DNA of 61,788 bases from Muribaculaceae bacterium (GTDB lineage Bacteria > Bacteroidota > Bacteroidia > Bacteroidales > Muribaculaceae). The notes beneath the pieces were generated by a model. It was given only the letters and a program-made list of their open reading frames with translations. It searched no databases and was not told the DNA's origin. The stretch spans positions 1 through 61,788 of the forward strand of contig JAIDQZ010000023.1 in assembly GCA_029062005.1 (NCBI GenBank), given 5' to 3'. Both the position numbers and the translations under genes were made by a program. Within the stretch, counting starts at the first letter, position 1. Each line of letters starts with the position of its first letter. Shown here in pieces: positions 9,180 to 18,512 of this stretch.

Positions 9180-10031
9180 ATGAATATCATAAAGATTTCT
9201 TTTAAGAAAATATTGTGGGCAGTCTCGCTTGCTTTCATTGTCTCCGGTTGCTCTACTCCCAAGAATGTGGCATATTTCCAAGGTGTTGAAAATGCTGAGG
9301 TTCTTGAGTATGTCGTCCCGACAGAAAATCTTATAAAGGTTCAGCCATTTGACAAACTTTCTATAATCGTTCAATCAAAAGATGCTGCATTGTCGAAACT
9401 CTTCAATCTGAATGTAGTCACCAACGGCGCTTCACAAAGGATGCCTCAAAGTGGTACAGGCAGTGATTTCCGTGACTATACCATAGCATATAATGACGGT
9501 ATGAGTGCATATACGGTATCTGCTGACGGAACAATTGATTTCCCGATTCTTGGAGTCCTGAAAGTGGAAGGAATGACCCGTGGTGAGGTCGCCGCATTCA
9601 TAAAAGGAGAGATAATCGGACGTGGACAGATTAAGGATCCGGTCGTGACTGTCGAATTTCTCAACACCGGCTTCTCTGTGCTCGGAGAGGTGCAAAGGCC
9701 CGGAAGATATGACCTGAACAAGGATGTCCTCACTATCGTAGAGGCGTTGTCGCTTGCGGGAGATTTGACTATTCAGGGACAGAGAGAAAATATAAAGGTC
9801 ATTCGTCAGGATGGAGATAAGACCATAACATATCTGGTTGATATCAGCGATACGAAGAACTTGTTGCAATCGCCTGCTTATTATCTGAGGCAGGGCGATG
9901 TGATATATGTGGAACCCAATAGCATTAGAAAACGTCAGACTGTGGCGAATGCCAATAATGTGATGAATGCAAGTTTCTGGCTTTCCGTAGCATCATTGAT
10001 TACTACAGCTGCAGTTCTCTTTAAGAAATAA
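9180..10031 (+). CDS. Polysaccharide export lipoprotein, Wza-like
   Basis: Outer-membrane polysaccharide export protein. The 283-residue precursor has a lipoprotein signal with lipobox VSGC (C24). A Poly_export domain follows (VQPFDKLSIIVQS; VSADGTIDFPILGVLKVEG), then an SLBB-type segment (VLGEVQRPGRYDL...LTIVEALSLAGDL). A C-terminal hydrophobic helix (about 262-280, ending LFKK) could span the outer membrane. Its usual partner, a Wzc-type chain-length regulator/tyrosine kinase, is absent here. The next gene, a CpsB-type phosphatase, starts 11 bp downstream. Confidence 0.9.
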   Translation: MNIIKISFKKILWAVSLAFIVSGCSTPKNVAYFQGVENAEVLEYVVPTENLIKVQPFDKLSIIVQSKDAALSKLFNLNVVTNGASQRMPQSGTGSDFRDYTIAYNDGMSAYTVSADGTIDFPILGVLKVEGMTRGEVAAFIKGEIIGRGQIKDPVVTVEFLNTGFSVLGEVQRPGRYDLNKDVLTIVEALSLAGDLTIQGQRENIKVIRQDGDKTITYLVDISDTKNLLQSPAYYLRQGDVIYVEPNSIRKRQTVANANNVMNASFWLSVASLITTAAVLFKK

Positions 10032-10042
10032 GAATCTGGATC

Positions 10043-10771
10043 ATGTGGCTTTTTAAGGATAAGGTTCCCACTATCGAAGAAAGTGGAATGCTTACAGGCA
10101 TCACCGACTGGCATTCCCATGTGCTTCCGGGTGTCGATGACGGAATAAAGACTTTGGAAGAATCCCTTGATGTGCTGCGTCATTTTGATGCGTTGGGGGT
10201 GGATACGTTATGGCTGACCCCTCACATCATGGAAGACTATCCCAACACGACGGAAAAGCTGAAAAGCAGATTTGAAGAACTTAAAGATGCATGGAATGGA
10301 AATGTGAAGCTCCGGCTTGCTTCGGAATACATGCTTGATTCCCTTTTTGAAGAGCGGCTGGCTGCCGGAGATGTCCTTCCTATCGGAAACAATGCCGATC
10401 ATCTGCTCGTGGAGACTTCATATTTCTCTGCGCCGATGGAATTTGACGATATTATAGATTCTATAAAGTCTGCAGGATATTTCCCTCTGCTCGCACATCC
10501 GGAAAGATATACCTATATGGATGAAAAGAAATATAAGGAGCTGAAGGAGCGTGACGTGAAGATGCAGCTCAATTATGTTTCCCTTGTCGGTGGCTATGGT
10601 GAGACTGCCATGAAAAAAAGCATATGGCTGTTGAAAAATGGATTTATTGACGTTTTAGGCAGTGATGTTCATAGGCTGGCAAGCAATCAAGGGCTTATTT
10701 CAAAGAAGCCTTCGAAAAAGGATCATCTTGACATGATTCTCTCTGTTGTCAAGGAGAAGAATGTCATATAA
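10043..10771 (+). CDS. CpsB/YwqE-type PHP tyrosine-protein phosphatase
   Basis: Metal-dependent phosphatase of the PHP superfamily, expected to dephosphorylate a capsule tyrosine kinase. The metal ligands are visible in DWHSHVLPGVDDG (H24, H26, D32), TPHIMEDYPNT, LLAHPERY and GSDVHRL. At 242 residues it has family length. It follows the Wza-like gene, as in capsule clusters, but no kinase gene is in the window. Confidence 0.9.
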   Translation: MWLFKDKVPTIEESGMLTGITDWHSHVLPGVDDGIKTLEESLDVLRHFDALGVDTLWLTPHIMEDYPNTTEKLKSRFEELKDAWNGNVKLRLASEYMLDSLFEERLAAGDVLPIGNNADHLLVETSYFSAPMEFDDIIDSIKSAGYFPLLAHPERYTYMDEKKYKELKERDVKMQLNYVSLVGGYGETAMKKSIWLLKNGFIDVLGSDVHRLASNQGLISKKPSKKDHLDMILSVVKEKNVI

Positions 10772-10800
10772 TCGTAATCACCGGCATTATATATCTCAGC

Positions 10801-11529
10801 ATGGAATTTGATATTTTCGGACGAACTGCATTGCTTGTCGGTGGGCAGGCGATGGAGAGGATCTCCCGTGCCAGGATAATAATATTTGGCGTCGGTGGAG
10901 TGGGCAGCTGGACAGCGGAATGCCTTGTCAGGACCGGAGTGAGGGATCTTACAATTGTGGATTCCGACAGAGTTTCGGCTACTAACGTCAACCGCCAGAT
11001 GCCGGCGACATCTTTCACTATAGGGGAAATAAAGACAGAAGCTGCAAGAAAAAGATTGCTGGAAATTAATCCGGACGCCGATATAAAGAGCATTCCATTA
11101 TTTTATGATGAGAATACTGCCCGGGATATAGACCTCACTCAATATGATTATATAGTTGACGCGATTGACTCTCTCAAAGACAAAGCGCTGTTGATTTTAA
11201 ACGCCACCGCCAGCGGAAAGAAGTTTTTCAGCAGTATGGGAGCCGCACTGAAGATTGACCCCGGAAAAGTGCGTACAGCTGAATTCTGGGATGTCAAAGG
11301 GTGTCCACTTGCAAGGGCACTCCGTCAGAGATTTAAAAAAGAAAGGAGATTTCCGGCAAGAAAATTCAGGTGTGTGTATTCTGATGAATTGCTCGCCAAT
11401 AAAGGTGAGTCCGGGGAAGTTCCCGACCGTTATAAAGCGAGTGTAAATGGAAGCCTTTGTCACATAACAGCTATTTTCGGCATGACTATAGCGGGAATGA
11501 TAATAAAGGACATTGTAGATAATATATGA
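10801..11529 (+). CDS. tcdA: tRNA threonylcarbamoyladenosine dehydratase TcdA
   Basis: ThiF/MoeB/E1-like ATP-dependent enzyme that cyclises t6A at position 37 of ANN-decoding tRNAs to ct6A. The 242-residue protein shows a Rossmann motif IIIFGVGGVGSWTAE (about 27-40), DSDRVSATNVNRQ for ATP contact, and DAIDSLKDK. It follows cpsB after 29 bp and ends at a strong bidirectional terminator. Confidence 0.92.
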   Translation: MEFDIFGRTALLVGGQAMERISRARIIIFGVGGVGSWTAECLVRTGVRDLTIVDSDRVSATNVNRQMPATSFTIGEIKTEAARKRLLEINPDADIKSIPLFYDENTARDIDLTQYDYIVDAIDSLKDKALLILNATASGKKFFSSMGAALKIDPGKVRTAEFWDVKGCPLARALRQRFKKERRFPARKFRCVYSDELLANKGESGEVPDRYKASVNGSLCHITAIFGMTIAGMIIKDIVDNI

Positions 11530-11550
11530 TGATTACTTTTGTCTTTACAA

Positions 11551-11589
11551 TAAATGAGTCCGGACGCCATGAGGTGCCGGACTCATTTA
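11551..11589. terminator. Bidirectional terminator between tcdA and fba
   Basis: A perfect 13-bp stem (11551-11563 with 11577-11589) with a 13-nt loop. TTATTATT follows on the plus strand and TTGTAAAG on the minus strand. It lies between two convergent genes and can serve both. Confidence 0.85.
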
Positions 11590-11627
11590 TTATTATGTTC
11601 TTAAGTGCGATTCTATAAATTGCTGGA

Positions 11628-12629
11628 TTATTCAGCTTTTCCGTCAGAACCAAGCACATTGATGATCTTGTGCTTGTAAAGCTTCTCCATTTCGTCGCGG
11701 GCAGGACCGAGGTATTTGCGCGGATCGAATTCACCCGGTTTCTCTGCGAGTACCTTGCGTACGGCGGCTGTCATTGCAAGACGGCTGTCGGAGTCAATGT
11801 TGATCTTGCAGACATCCATCTTGGAAGCCTTGCGGAGTTCTTCTTCCGGAATGCCAATTGCATCGGGAAGCTTACCGCCGTATTCGTTTATCTGGTCTAC
11901 ATATTCCTGGGGAACAGAGCTTGAACCGTGGAGTACGATCGGGAAGTCGGGAAGCTTTGCCTCGACTGCCTCAAGCACGTTGAATGCCAATGGAGGAGGA
12001 ACAAGTCGACCGGTCTTCTCATCGCGGGTGCACTGTGCGGGTGTGAATTTATATGCTCCGTGTGAAGTGCCGATTGAAATAGCGAGGCTGTCACACTGGG
12101 TGCGTGCCACGAATTCGATCACTTCTTCAGGATCTGTGTATGTGTGGTGGTCTGAGCTTACTTCGTCTTCAACGCCTGCAAGCACACCGAGCTCGCCTTC
12201 TACAGTCACGTCAAACTGGTGGGCATAGTCAACTACCTTCTTGGTGAGTTCGCAGTTTTCCTCGAAGCTGAGGTGGCTGCCGTCGATCATGACTGAGGAG
12301 AAACCGTTGTCAATGCAGTCCTTGCAAGTCTCGAAAGTATCACCGTGATCGAGGTGGAGCACAATCTGGGGCTTTTCCCATCCTAGGCTCTTGGCATATT
12401 CCACAGCACCCTGTGCCATGTAGCGGAGAAGAGTGGGGTTTGCATAGTTGCGTGCTCCCTTAGATACCTGTAGTATAACCGGGCTCTTGGTTTCAGCGGC
12501 AGCCTTGATGATGGCCTGAAGCTGCTCCATGTTGTTGAAGTTGAAGGCGGGAATTGCGTAGCCTCCGTGTACGGCCTTTGCGAACATCTCGCGTGTGTTT
12601 ACAAGACCAAGTTTTTTATAATCTACCAT
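11628..12629 (-). CDS. fba: Class II fructose-bisphosphate aldolase
   Basis: Zinc-dependent cleavage of fructose-1,6-bisphosphate to dihydroxyacetone phosphate and glyceraldehyde-3-phosphate. The 333-residue protein carries the zinc/catalytic motif VLHLDHGDTFE (H92, D94, H95), GFSSVMIDGSHLSFEEN, and the phosphate-binding SIGTSHGAYKF and ILHGSSSVPQE. It is transcribed alone, divergently from nnr. A candidate -7 box (TAAATTTG, minus strand, 12711-12704) lies about 75 nt upstream, but its -33 element is weak. Confidence 0.95.
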   Translation of the reverse strand: MVDYKKLGLVNTREMFAKAVHGGYAIPAFNFNNMEQLQAIIKAAAETKSPVILQVSKGARNYANPTLLRYMAQGAVEYAKSLGWEKPQIVLHLDHGDTFETCKDCIDNGFSSVMIDGSHLSFEENCELTKKVVDYAHQFDVTVEGELGVLAGVEDEVSSDHHTYTDPEEVIEFVARTQCDSLAISIGTSHGAYKFTPAQCTRDEKTGRLVPPPLAFNVLEAVEAKLPDFPIVLHGSSSVPQEYVDQINEYGGKLPDAIGIPEEELRKASKMDVCKINIDSDSRLAMTAAVRKVLAEKPGEFDPRKYLGPARDEMEKLYKHKIINVLGSDGKAE

Positions 12630-12703
12630 TTTACCTAAAACATTTATCGCATCGGGGAAGATATGACATGAGATCCGATGCGGGGTTATCTAAAAATAGT
12701 ATG

Positions 12704-12711
12704 CAAATTTA
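12704..12711 (-). promoter_or_regulatory. Candidate -7 box of fba
   Basis: TAAATTTG on the minus strand fits TAnnTTTG exactly. The expected -33 position reads GTG instead of TTG, so support is partial. Confidence 0.45.
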
Positions 12712-12742
12712 ATTAATATTTTTGAATCTTGCACTATCCTTT

Positions 12743-12773
12743 TTGGAAAAATCGGCTTTTTTGGCTAAATTTG
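12743..12773 (+). promoter_or_regulatory. Promoter of nnr and following genes
   Basis: TTTTG ending at 12745, 20 nt, then TAAATTTG at 12766-12773 match the consensus. The leader is about 50 nt to the ATG at 12828. Confidence 0.75.
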
Positions 12774-12827
12774 TAGTCGGAAAAGCAATTTCATGATTAA
12801 AGATAATTAATGGCCTGAAGAAAAGAT

Positions 12828-14360
12828 ATGTACATTTTCAGTTCCAAAGATATAAAAGACCTTGATGCAGCCACTTGTGAGGCTCAAGGTATCGACTCTC
12901 TTACGCTTATCGAGCGTGCAGCCAATGCTGTGGTGAAAGAGATATCGTCAAGATTTCTGCCAAGTTTCCGGATTGTAGTTGTTGCCGGTCCCGGCAACAA
13001 CGGTGCCGATGCCCTTGCCGTGTCGCGTATTCTTGCGGAGCATGGCTACGGTAATGTGGAGGTGTACCTTTTCAATGTAAGGGGAAAGCTTTCTGATGAG
13101 TGCGAGGCGCAGAAGCAGAGACTGCTTGAATCTGATGCGAAAGTAAAGTTTACCGAAATCACGACCACATTCTCACCGCCGCATCTAAGCGTGGATGATA
13201 TAATAATCGACGGTTTGTTCGGTGTCGGATTGCATGAGCCTTTATCCGGTGGCTTTGCAGCGGTCGCACGCCTTATCAATGAGTCGGGAGCTTATGTGGT
13301 GAGTATCGATATCCCTTCCGGACTTGCCGGAGAATGGAACTCCAATTCGCGCTTTCATGATATTGTGCATGCAAAGCTGACTCTTACTTTTCAGTTCCCC
13401 AAATTATCGTTTTTCTTCCCGGAACATGCGGATATCTTAGGGGAACGTGTCGTGCTTGACATTGGTCTTGATAGGAAAGCACTACGGAATAAGAAGTCGA
13501 GCTGGCTTCTTATTGAAAGCCGGACCATCAGGTCGCTGCTTCGCCAGCGCGACCCGTTCACAGCCAAACGCGATTATGGCTCGGTGATGTTGTTTGCCGG
13601 AAGTATGGGCATGATGGGCGCAGCGGTTCTGGCAGCAAAGGCTTCGTTGAAATGCGGTGCCGGACTTGCTACTGTGCATACCCCCCGCACAGGAGTTACG
13701 ATACTGCAGACAGCTGTTCCCGAAGCGATGTTTGAGCCTGACCGTAATGAAAGGGTCATCAGCGATATGAGTCTGCATCATACACACCAGGCAGTGGCGG
13801 TAGGACCCGGAATCGGTACTAATGACCTTACAATAAATGCTCTTGAATCTTTGCTTAAGACTTGTAAGTCCCCTCTCGTGCTTGATGCCGATGCCTTGAA
13901 CTGTATAGTGAAGCGCCCGTCGTTGCTCTCAATGATTCCTCCCCGTACGGTCATCACGCCACATATAGGGGAATTTGACAGGCTTTTTGGTGAGCAGCCA
14001 TCATCGGAGCAGCGATTGAAAAGGGCTATAGAAGTGGCGCAGCTGTATAATATTATAATTGTATTGAAGAGTCATTTCACCATGATAGTGCGTCCCAAAC
14101 CTGCCGGTAGTGTTTACTTTAATTCGACCGGCAACGCCGGAATGGCGACTGCTGGCGCCGGGGATGTACTGACGGGAGTGATAGCAGGATTTATGGCGCA
14201 GGGAATACAGCCTGAGAATGCCGCTACCCTCGGTGTATATATTCATGGGCTTGCCGGCGACATAGCATCGGAGGAACTCGGAGAATATGGTGTGGTCGCC
14301 TCTGATATTTCAGATCGTCTTGGCAGGGCTATCAAGGCTGTGATCGACAGAACGGTATAG
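12828..14360 (+). CDS. nnr: Bifunctional NAD(P)HX epimerase/dehydratase
   Basis: Repairs hydrated NADH/NADPH. The 510-residue protein fuses an N-terminal YjeF_N epimerase domain (about 1-215; VVAGPGNNGADALAVSR and DGLFGVGL) to a C-terminal ADP-dependent dehydratase domain of the ribokinase fold (about 230-505; KRDYGSVMLFAGSMGMMGA, VLDADALN, TPHIGEFDRLFG, NAGMATAGAGDVLTG). Both catalytic regions look complete. It heads a plus-strand run that continues to rsmA. Confidence 0.95.
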   Translation: MYIFSSKDIKDLDAATCEAQGIDSLTLIERAANAVVKEISSRFLPSFRIVVVAGPGNNGADALAVSRILAEHGYGNVEVYLFNVRGKLSDECEAQKQRLLESDAKVKFTEITTTFSPPHLSVDDIIIDGLFGVGLHEPLSGGFAAVARLINESGAYVVSIDIPSGLAGEWNSNSRFHDIVHAKLTLTFQFPKLSFFFPEHADILGERVVLDIGLDRKALRNKKSSWLLIESRTIRSLLRQRDPFTAKRDYGSVMLFAGSMGMMGAAVLAAKASLKCGAGLATVHTPRTGVTILQTAVPEAMFEPDRNERVISDMSLHHTHQAVAVGPGIGTNDLTINALESLLKTCKSPLVLDADALNCIVKRPSLLSMIPPRTVITPHIGEFDRLFGEQPSSEQRLKRAIEVAQLYNIIIVLKSHFTMIVRPKPAGSVYFNSTGNAGMATAGAGDVLTGVIAGFMAQGIQPENAATLGVYIHGLAGDIASEELGEYGVVASDISDRLGRAIKAVIDRTV

Positions 14361-14371
14361 AATTATAGAAA

Positions 14372-15454
14372 ATGAAAAAGACATTTTTAACTATTGCTGG
14401 TGTTCTGGCTTCCTTAGTTTGTTCCGGACAGTCCACCAAGGTTCTTACGGCTGAAAAAAGCAATGAATACGGATTGGTGTATTCACTGCCTGTCACTGCC
14501 TTGGAGATTGAAGTGACGGCAAGTCATCAGGTGGCAAAGAAAGGTCCTTTCTATCTTTACGCAAAAAAAATGATAGGGACGGACAAGGCAGTGAGTGAAG
14601 ATAATGAAAAGTGGACAATCACAGAAATCAGCGTACGTCCGTATGGAGTCCCGGATTCAGGTACCCAATACCTTATGCAGCTTCGCCCCGGTGCCCTTAC
14701 CTCAATAACAGTCGATTCCGATGGTATGCTTTTAGCGATAAACAGGGAGGTGTCTGCTCCGTCAAGGAATGACGTTAAGTCAAATAAGACTACGGAAAAA
14801 GTCAAGTGGCCTACAGGTAACGAATATCTTGACTTTGTAGATGAAGATTTTGTTGCGTCCAAAAGCTCCGCCAAACAGGCTCAGCTCCTTGCCGAATCCC
14901 TCATGGAAGTGAGGGAGTCAAAACTGTCGCTCACACGCGGCACTGCCGATGCCATGCCAGCTGACGGCAAACAGATGGAACTTATGCTTGCGTCTCTCGG
15001 TCAGCAGGAAGCGGCACTTACTGCGGCCTTTACCGGTACGGTCAGCACAGAATATGTAAGCCGGAAATATACATTTGTTCCTGAAGGAGATACGGAGGAG
15101 ATCCTTTTCCGTATGTCGGATTTTGCAGGATTCGTAGATGCCGATGATCTTTCCGGTGATCCGGTATATCTGAAGGTGGAGACGATCAATGAGGCATCTC
15201 TTCCTGTCGATGCCAAAGGGGAGCCTAAGAAACTTCCTAAAAATGCAGTGATCTATAATATCCCCGGCAGCGCGCAAGTGACTGTTACATCTGTAGGAAA
15301 GAAACTATTCGAAAAGGAGATCCAGATGTCACAGTTCGGTATGACTTTCGGACTTGATCCGTTGCTTTTCACCGACAAGAAAGAACCCTCTTATGCAGTG
15401 TTTGATCCTGTGACAGGAGCTCTCGTGGAGATAGGATCTATTGGTGCGAAATAG
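14372..15454 (+). CDS. DUF4831 family protein
   Basis: A 360-residue exported protein of a Bacteroidales family without known function. The signal peptide is about 1-19 (SLVCSGQ). The conserved family opening SNEYGLVYSLPVTALEIEV is evident, with the remainder predicted to be mainly beta and soluble. It starts 11 nt after nnr, so the two are probably co-transcribed. I can assign no role. Confidence 0.75.
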   Translation: MKKTFLTIAGVLASLVCSGQSTKVLTAEKSNEYGLVYSLPVTALEIEVTASHQVAKKGPFYLYAKKMIGTDKAVSEDNEKWTITEISVRPYGVPDSGTQYLMQLRPGALTSITVDSDGMLLAINREVSAPSRNDVKSNKTTEKVKWPTGNEYLDFVDEDFVASKSSAKQAQLLAESLMEVRESKLSLTRGTADAMPADGKQMELMLASLGQQEAALTAAFTGTVSTEYVSRKYTFVPEGDTEEILFRMSDFAGFVDADDLSGDPVYLKVETINEASLPVDAKGEPKKLPKNAVIYNIPGSAQVTVTSVGKKLFEKEIQMSQFGMTFGLDPLLFTDKKEPSYAVFDPVTGALVEIGSIGAK

Positions 15455-15523
15455 ATTTCTCCGAAATATGATATATCGGGTGTTGACTGATAAGAATTTA
15501 AACATAATATTTACAATAGAACA

Positions 15524-17161
15524 ATGGCTACTAAACCCTTTCATTATCAAAAGCCTTTCGAGCTTGGTCCTGACACTACGGAATACAAGCTCATCACAAA
15601 AGACTATGTAAAGACAGAAGACTGGAACGGTCACGAGATGCTCGTGGTTGATCCTGAAGCCCTCACCATCATTGCCAATGTGGCATCTCATGATTGCTCC
15701 TTCATGCTTCGCAGAGAACATAATGAGATGGTGGCAAAGATCCTTCATGACCCGGAGGCTTCCGAAAACGACAAATTTGTGGCTCTGACCATGCTGAGAA
15801 ATGCAGAGATTGCATCCAAGGGAGTTCTGCCTTTCTGTCAGGATACAGGCACGTCAATATGTGCCGCCTATAAGGGTCAGAATGTATGGACCGGATGCGA
15901 CGATGAAGAGAAGATATCTCTCGGTGTATATAAGACATATACCGAGAACAATCTCCGCTATTCCCAGAATGCGCCTCTTACCATGTATGATGAGGTCAAT
16001 ACCGGATGCAACCTTCCCGCGCAGATTGACATACATGCCACTGAAGGAAGTGAATATAAATTTCTTTTCGTAGCCAAGGGCGGAGGTTCTGCCAACAAGA
16101 CTTATCTCTATCAGGAGACCAAGGCGATCCTGAATAAGAAGACCCTTGTGCCTTTTCTTATCGAGAAGATGAAGACGCTTGGCACCGCCGCATGTCCTCC
16201 TTATCATATCGCATTTGTGATCGGAGGCACAAGTGCTGAAAAAAACCTTGAAGTCGTGAAGAAAGCTTCGGTGAAATATTTCGACAATCTTCCCACTACA
16301 GGCAATGAGTACGGGCGTGCGTTCCGTGACGTGGAGCTTGAGAAAGAACTTCTTGAAGCCGCTCACAACATAGGCCTTGGTGCTCAGTTCGGCGGCAAAT
16401 ATTTCGCGCACGACGTAAGGGTGATTCGTCTTCCACGTCATGGAGCATCCTGCCCTGTAGGTATGGGAGTAAGCTGTTCTGCAGACCGCAACGTGAAAGC
16501 CAAGATAAATAAAGACGGACTCTGGGTAGAGAAGCTTGATGAGAATCCCGGAGAACTCATTCCGGTAGAACTTCGTAAGGCAGGAGAAGGGGAGGTGATC
16601 GAGATCGACCTCAACCGTCCGATGGAGGAAGTGCTCGCCGAACTTGACAAGTATCCGGTGTCTACACGTCTCTCGCTCAAAGGCACTATCATTGTAGGCA
16701 GGGATATAGCCCATGCCAAGATAAAGGAACGCCTGGATGCCGGCGAGCCGATGCCTGACTATCTGAAGGAACATCCTATCTATTATGCAGGTCCTGCTAA
16801 GAAGCCCGAGGGTATGCCTTCCGGATCATTCGGACCTACCACTGCAGGGCGTATGGACCCATATGTAGATCAGTTCCAGGCAGCTGGCGGATCCATGATT
16901 ATGATTGCCAAGGGCAACCGTTCGCAGCAGGTTACGGATGCATGTAAGAAACATGGCGGCTTCTATCTCGGATCTATTGGTGGTCCCGCTGCAATTCTTG
17001 CTAAAGATTCCATCAAGAGTGTTGAGCTTCTTGAGTATCCTGAACTCGGAATGGAGGCTATCTGGAAGATTGAGGTCGAGAACTTCCCGGCATTTATCCT
17101 TGTAGACAATAAGGGTAATGATTTCTTCAAGCAGATCAAGCCTCGTTGTCCTCTTGCCTGA
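15524..17161 (+). CDS. fumB: Fumarate hydratase, class I
   Basis: Iron-sulfur fumarase interconverting fumarate and malate; in Bacteroidales it works mostly in the reductive branch leading to succinate. At 545 residues it has the length of the two-domain class I enzymes. Landmarks are [10 protein letters not shown] with the first cluster cysteine, YNxGCNLP-like [28 protein letters not shown], and in the C-terminal domain [19 protein letters not shown]. FumA and FumB types cannot be separated from sequence alone, so the symbol is tentative. Confidence 0.93.
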   Translation: MATKPFHYQKPFELGPDTTEYKLITKDYVKTEDWNGHEMLVVDPEALTIIANVASHDCSFMLRREHNEMVAKILHDPEASENDKFVALTMLRNAEIASKGVLPFCQDTGTSICAAYKGQNVWTGCDDEEKISLGVYKTYTENNLRYSQNAPLTMYDEVNTGCNLPAQIDIHATEGSEYKFLFVAKGGGSANKTYLYQETKAILNKKTLVPFLIEKMKTLGTAACPPYHIAFVIGGTSAEKNLEVVKKASVKYFDNLPTTGNEYGRAFRDVELEKELLEAAHNIGLGAQFGGKYFAHDVRVIRLPRHGASCPVGMGVSCSADRNVKAKINKDGLWVEKLDENPGELIPVELRKAGEGEVIEIDLNRPMEEVLAELDKYPVSTRLSLKGTIIVGRDIAHAKIKERLDAGEPMPDYLKEHPIYYAGPAKKPEGMPSGSFGPTTAGRMDPYVDQFQAAGGSMIMIAKGNRSQQVTDACKKHGGFYLGSIGGPAAILAKDSIKSVELLEYPELGMEAIWKIEVENFPAFILVDNKGNDFFKQIKPRCPLA

Positions 17162-17180
17162 TCGCTGACACGACGTCTAT

Positions 17181-18512
17181 ATGACAGAAAGACAGCATAA
17201 TTCTCTATGGAAATGGATTCCCTCGCTATATATAGCCGAGGGAATCCCTTATTGTGCTGTCAATACCCTTCCTGTGCTCTTCTACTGTGAGCTGGGAATT
17301 TCAATTCCGGAAATCACTGCATGGACCGGGCTGCTGTCGTTGCCATGGATGATCAGACCATTCTGGAGTCCTTTTGTAGATATCTTCTCCACCAAGAGGA
17401 AATGGACACTGGCGATGCAGATGCTGATGACTGTCTGTATGCTGGCTGTGGCACTGTGCCTTCCTGCATCATTCTTTTTTGCTTCCACGCTAAGTGTTTT
17501 TGCCTGCATGGCATTTTTCTCTGCAACGCACGATATTGCTGCTGACGGATTCTATATGCTTGCATTGACGGAAAGACAGCAGGCGGATTTCGTCGGAATT
17601 CGTTCCACTTTCTATAAGGTTGCCACCGTGCTGGGTCAGGGAGGGCTCACCTTACTTGCAGGATATCTTGAGAGGCGCGGTATGCATCCTGCCGGTGCAT
17701 GGTCGATAGTCTTCTATTGCCTGTCGGCTCTTTTCTTCGGGATATGGCTGTGGCATACCCGAGCACTTCCCAGACTTGCAGATGACCGTCCTGCCGGAGG
17801 AAAAACAGTTTCAGATATTGTCAGAAATTTCGGCATGACCTTTGTCTCTTTTTTCAGGAAAAGACATATCGGAGCTGCACTGGCATTTATGTTGCTGTTC
17901 CGTCTTCCTGAATCCATGTGCGCTAAGATGGTGGCGATCTTTATGAAAACTCCTCTTGCCGAGGGCGGACTTGGGCTTTCGCTTACCGAAATAGGATTTG
18001 CCAACGGTACGGTTGGAGTTATTGCTCTGCTTGCCGGCGGTGTGCTCGGTGGAATCGCGATCGGACACGGGGGGCTGCGCCGCTGGATATGGCCTATGGC
18101 TGCGGCATTGGCATTGCCTTGTGTGGTGTATTGTCTGCTGGCGATATGGCGGCATTCCGGTTTTCCCTTCATATGCGTTGCGATCGGATTCGAGCAGTTC
18201 GGCTATGGATTCGGATTGACGGCACTTATGATGTATATGATTTACTTTGCGCGCGGAGAATCCGAGACATCGCATTATGCCTTTTGCATAGCATTCTCTA
18301 TGGCGGGAATAATGCTGCCAGGCATGGCTGCCGGTTGGATATTCGAGCGGATGGCAGAATTTGGTTTCGCAGGATTTAGTGACGGCAATGTATTTGAGAT
18401 CTATTTCTGGTTCGTGATGATATGCTGCATCACCACTTTTGCCGCATGCTGGATAGCGATGCCGTCGATACGGTATATTACACAATATAATAAACAAACT
18501 GAAATACAATGA
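17181..18512 (+). CDS. MFS transporter, AmpG-like
   Basis: A 443-residue protein with about twelve membrane segments. The N-terminus (LYIAEGIPYCAVNTLPVLFY and SLPWMIRPFWSPFVD) resembles AmpG/PAT-family permeases, which import muropeptides or related small molecules. Substrate is not determinable. Its stop overlaps the start of an exported C1 peptidase by 4 nt, which suggests joint use in peptide or muropeptide recovery (inference). Confidence 0.8.
   Translation: MTERQHNSLWKWIPSLYIAEGIPYCAVNTLPVLFYCELGISIPEITAWTGLLSLPWMIRPFWSPFVDIFSTKRKWTLAMQMLMTVCMLAVALCLPASFFFASTLSVFACMAFFSATHDIAADGFYMLALTERQQADFVGIRSTFYKVATVLGQGGLTLLAGYLERRGMHPAGAWSIVFYCLSALFFGIWLWHTRALPRLADDRPAGGKTVSDIVRNFGMTFVSFFRKRHIGAALAFMLLFRLPESMCAKMVAIFMKTPLAEGGLGLSLTEIGFANGTVGVIALLAGGVLGGIAIGHGGLRRWIWPMAAALALPCVVYCLLAIWRHSGFPFICVAIGFEQFGYGFGLTALMMYMIYFARGESETSHYAFCIAFSMAGIMLPGMAAGWIFERMAEFGFAGFSDGNVFEIYFWFVMICCITTFAACWIAMPSIRYITQYNKQTEIQ

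Noticed and set aside
12828..14360. Long antisense frames inside nnr, fumarase, glf and others
   Set aside because: They mirror codon structure of strong genes on the other strand, lack promoters and show no domain motifs.
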